Shown: positions 24,354 through 26,868 of the stretch, piece by piece | How the letters are laid out: each line of letters starts with the position of its first letter | Numbering within the stretch: position 1 is the first letter of the stretch | Assembly (NCBI GenBank): GCA_900546925.1 | Contig: UREV01000027.1 | Location: 1 to 26,868, forward strand | Direction: 5' to 3' | DNA length: 26,868 bases | From: an uncultured Bacteroides sp. | GTDB taxonomy: Bacteria; Bacteroidota; Bacteroidia; Bacteroidales; UBA932 | Made by a program: the position numbers and the translations under genes | Notes under the pieces: generated by a model | Seen by the model: the letters and a program-made list of their open reading frames with translations, nothing else | Database searches by the model: none | Told to the model about the DNA's origin: nothing

Positions 24354-26169
24354 TCCGATGACCAAATATTCCTTTGTCCTGCTTTCGGAGCAGACGGAGG
24401 GATTCCTGTCGAAGATCCAAGATCTCGGCGTCATTGACATAACCCGCTCGCTCAAACCGGTGGACGGGAAGTCTGAGGCGCTGCTTTCGGAGGCCGACCA
24501 GGCGAAGAAGGCACTTGCGATTCTGAATGCTTGCACCCTCGCGCCGGAATCGGGCTTCAAATTCGATGGAGACCCGGTACAGGCTGTCCTCGCCGCTGAG
24601 GATAAGGTCAATGCCGTCAAGGTGGAGATTTCTACGGCGAAGCGTGAGGTGGCTGTGCGCAGGCCTTGGGGCGAATTCAGCAGTGAGGATCTTCAGAAAC
24701 TGGAGTCCAAGGGGCTGAAGGTCCGTTTCTACAGTTGTCCGAAGAAGAAATTCGAGGCTGCGTGGTCTGAGATTCAGCCGTTGCAGATTATCAGTGAGAC
24801 AGATACGAATGTTTTCTTCGTGACTGTGGCTCCTGTTTCAGGTGAATATACATTCCCGATTGAGCCGATTTCTGCGCCGACAGGGTCTGTAAATGAGGCT
24901 GAAAAGGCGGTGGCTGAGCTCGAGGCTGAGTTGGATAAAGAGCAAAGACTTATAGGTAATCTGAAGAGTCTTTCCGGAAAAATCGAAAAGATTTACAAGG
25001 ACGGACTAAGTCAGCTCGATCTTTATTTCGCTGAGGTGGCTACGGAAAAGGCTGTGAATGGCTATGTTACGGTGTTCACGGGCTTTGCTCCCACTGAGGA
25101 TGACGAGAAACTCCGCAAGGCGTTCGACGACCTCGGAATCTATTATACGGCGGAGGCTGCGACTAAGGAGGACAATCCTCCTATCAAGTTGCATAACAAC
25201 TGGTTTGCGAGGAATTTCGAAGTGCTGACCGGAATGTACGGCATGCCTGTATATGACGAGTTCGACCCGACACCTGTTCTCGGACCTTTCTTCATGCTGT
25301 TCTTCGCGATGTGTATGGGAGATGCCGGCTACGGTATTTTGCTTATGCTTATCGCATTGGTCATGAAACTGAAGATGCAGAATACGGGTCTGGGCAAGAT
25401 GTACAGACTTATCGGTTTCCTCGGCGGAATGACATTCTTTGTAGGCCTGTTCTTGGGTACGTTCTTCGGAATGAGTATCCTCAGCGCGTCTTGGGCACCT
25501 GAATGGTTGAAGGCTTTGTGCATCGACGGATGGTTCCCTGACGGAAAGATAGCAGGATTCCCTGTGCAGATGGTTCTGGCTGTCGTAATAGGTGTGATTC
25601 ATATATGTCTTGCCATGATTATCAAGACGATAAACTTCACGAAGCGTTTCGGTTTCAGCAAGACGATTTCTACTTGGGGGTGGACGACTCTCATCGTGGG
25701 CGGTATCATCGTGATATCTCTCGGTATGATGGAAGTGCTTTCTGCTGAGGCTTTCAAGTGGGTGATCATCGCATTGGCCGCAGTCAGTGGACTCGCGATT
25801 TTCATCTTCAATACTCCTGGACGTAATCCGCTGATGAACATCGGTTCAGGTCTCTGGGATACGTATAATATGGCTACCGGTCTCTTGGGTGACGTGTTGA
25901 GTTATATCCGTCTTTATGCCCTCGGCCTCGCCGGAGGTATGCTCGGAAATGCGTTCAACATCATGGGAACGATGATTCTCGACATCCCTGTGCCTGTAGT
26001 GAACTGGGCGTTCTGCATAGTGATCCTGATTTTCGGCCATGTGCTGAATCTGGCTATGTCATGCCTGGGTGCATTCGTACATCCGCTCCGTCTTACGTTT
26101 GTGGAGTACTTTAAGAATTCCGGATATGAGGGTGCCGGAGCTAAATATAACCCTTTGGTAAAAGAATAA
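24346..26169 (+). CDS. atpI: V-type ATP synthase subunit I (membrane stator)
   Basis: Subunit I is the large membrane stator that holds the ion half-channels, like subunit a. The frame is open to 24298, but a GGAGGAG ribosome-binding sequence at 24332-24338 sits seven bases before the ATG at 24346, so that start is chosen (607 residues, MISPMTKYSF). The N-terminal half (about 1-300) is cytoplasmic with a coiled segment (about 180-215). The C-terminal half has about seven to eight membrane segments. Arg522 in SYIRLYALGLAGG is the essential arginine that faces the proteolipid ring. It overlaps atpD by 8 bases and lies 24 bases before atpK. Confidence 0.94.
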   Translation: MISPMTKYSFVLLSEQTEGFLSKIQDLGVIDITRSLKPVDGKSEALLSEADQAKKALAILNACTLAPESGFKFDGDPVQAVLAAEDKVNAVKVEISTAKREVAVRRPWGEFSSEDLQKLESKGLKVRFYSCPKKKFEAAWSEIQPLQIISETDTNVFFVTVAPVSGEYTFPIEPISAPTGSVNEAEKAVAELEAELDKEQRLIGNLKSLSGKIEKIYKDGLSQLDLYFAEVATEKAVNGYVTVFTGFAPTEDDEKLRKAFDDLGIYYTAEAATKEDNPPIKLHNNWFARNFEVLTGMYGMPVYDEFDPTPVLGPFFMLFFAMCMGDAGYGILLMLIALVMKLKMQNTGLGKMYRLIGFLGGMTFFVGLFLGTFFGMSILSASWAPEWLKALCIDGWFPDGKIAGFPVQMVLAVVIGVIHICLAMIIKTINFTKRFGFSKTISTWGWTTLIVGGIIVISLGMMEVLSAEAFKWVIIALAAVSGLAIFIFNTPGRNPLMNIGSGLWDTYNMATGLLGDVLSYIRLYALGLAGGMLGNAFNIMGTMILDIPVPVVNWAFCIVILIFGHVLNLAMSCLGAFVHPLRLTFVEYFKNSGYEGAGAKYNPLVKE

Positions 26170-26193
26170 TAACAAATAAAATAATTTAAAACT

Positions 26194-26628
26194 ATGAACG
26201 AAATTCTTGGTTATATCGGACTCGGCCTTATGCTCGGTCTCGCCGGTATCGGTTCCAGCTACGGAACTACAATTGCTGCCAATGCAGCTGAGGGTGCTCT
26301 CAAGAAGAATCCTGAGAAGTCATCTACTTATATGATTCTTTCTGCACTTCCTGCAACCCAGGGTCTTTACGGTTTCGTAGGATTCCTCCTTTGGTTGGTG
26401 GTTTTCAAGCCTGATTTCGCAGTGATGGGACCAAAGCTCTTCGGTGTAGGTCTCGCAGTAGGTCTCGTCTGCCTCTTCTCAGCTATCCGCCAGGGTCAGG
26501 TTTGTGCCAATGGTATTGTAGGTGAGAGCCAGGGACATAGCGTGATGACCAATACCCTCATCTACGCCGCTCTTCCTGAGTTCTACGCTATTCTTGCTCT
26601 CGTAGGTGCTATTATGTCAGTACTTTAA
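26194..26628 (+). CDS. atpK: V-type ATP synthase proteolipid subunit K
   Basis: Subunit K forms the rotating membrane ring. The 144-residue protein has four membrane helices (two hairpins), as in NtpK of Enterococcus hirae (about 156 residues). Helix 2 carries ALPATQGLYG (Leu52, Thr55, Gln56), helix 3 RQGQV (Gln102) and helix 4 ALPEFYAIL (Glu129). These match in order and spacing the Na+ ligands Leu61, Thr64, Gln65, Gln110 and Glu139 of the E. hirae ring, which favours Na+ over H+ as the coupling ion, by inference. Glu is missing in the first hairpin, so one carboxylate serves four helices. It is the last operon gene; a terminator follows. Confidence 0.95.
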   Translation: MNEILGYIGLGLMLGLAGIGSSYGTTIAANAAEGALKKNPEKSSTYMILSALPATQGLYGFVGFLLWLVVFKPDFAVMGPKLFGVGLAVGLVCLFSAIRQGQVCANGIVGESQGHSVMTNTLIYAALPEFYAILALVGAIMSVL

Positions 26629-26705
26629 TAGGAGAAAACATAATTTTTGACGGCTGTTTAACCTGGTTTTAATGGTTAGTTAATAGTCTGAAATAAAAAT
26701 TTTAG

Positions 26706-26737
26706 GGGGTGTGTCCTTTTGGGATGCACCCCTTTTT
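26706..26737 (+). terminator. Rho-independent terminator of the V-ATPase operon
   Basis: GGGGTGTGTCC from 26706 pairs with GGATGCACCCC ending at 26732 (two G-U pairs) around a short T-rich loop, and five Ts follow (26733-26737). It lies about 78 bases after the atpK stop and shows that the operon ends with K. Confidence 0.85.
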
Positions 26738-26868
26738 CGTTTGTATGCGCTGTAGAATGTGTTTTTTTACGTTCGATTGGGGTTGCAAATATAAACATAT
26801 ATAATGTGACGTGGCGCCAGGAGCTCGGACTCGTCCGCTCAGGTGCTTCGCAATTCGCGTCCTGAGTT
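26738..26868. other. Right-edge intergenic stretch with repeat
   Basis: No gene is visible. On the minus strand TATATTTG (26793 down to 26786) fits a -7 element but has no clear -33 partner. GGCGCC occurs at about 26813-26818, just before the repeat copy at 26830-26855. The window ends inside this region. Confidence 0.4.
26830..26855. repeat. Copy 2 of the short dispersed repeat
   Basis: Bases 26836-26855 equal 713-732 exactly, and 24 of 26 agree over 26830-26855. In this copy CTCAGG (26838-26843) faces CCTGAG (26861-26866), so the element can fold into a hairpin here; copy 1 lacks the second arm. Its right limit lies at or beyond the window end. Confidence 0.6.

Overview
The window reads as a chromosomal segment of a member of the Bacteroidota, most likely the order Bacteroidales; I cannot settle the family. 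Four things point there. Several promoters have the Bacteroidota form TTG, a 19-20 base gap, then TAnnTTTG. There is a serine palmitoyltransferase of the Bacteroidota type. A compact V-type ATPase operon (E-DUF2764-A-B-D-I-K) is present. The large TPR protein is paired with an outer-membrane barrel protein, and many starts lack a strong Shine-Dalgarno sequence.

Layout. Bases 1-972 hold no intact gene. They contain the 5' end of a broken phage-type gene on the minus strand, one copy of a short repeat that recurs at the far right end of the window, a strong bidirectional terminator, and an echo of the last bases of the next gene. A secreted GH13 alpha-amylase family enzyme follows on the minus strand (973-2895). 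From 3226 onward every gene is on the plus strand. First come a 1010-residue secreted TPR protein and an outer-membrane barrel protein, an apparent two-gene operon. Next is gyrB with its own promoter, followed at short spacing by a serine palmitoyltransferase, a short-chain dehydrogenase that is a good candidate for the next sphingolipid step, and a 7TM-HD protein of the PgpH (c-di-AMP phosphodiesterase) type. Then comes the proteostasis cluster tig-clpP-clpX, with a clear promoter and terminator, and a stand-alone M20 dipeptidase. Last is the seven-gene V-type ATPase operon, with a strong promoter and a terminator right after the proteolipid gene.

How the genes work together. Spt makes the sphingoid base and the adjacent SDR probably reduces it. 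Trigger factor folds nascent chains, while ClpX unfolds substrates for ClpP. The V-ATPase genes encode catalytic A and regulatory B subunits, central stalk D, peripheral stalk E, membrane stator I and the proteolipid ring K. The DUF2764 protein sits where the archaeal-type operon carries C and F. The proteolipid keeps all the positions that bind Na+ in the Enterococcus hirae enzyme.

Most of the window is conserved core genome. The unusual material lies at the left edge (a decayed region with repeats), in the uncharacterised TPR/barrel pair, in the possible sphingolipid gene pair behind gyrB, and in the reduced V-ATPase subunit set. I found no CRISPR array, tRNA, rRNA or intact insertion sequence.
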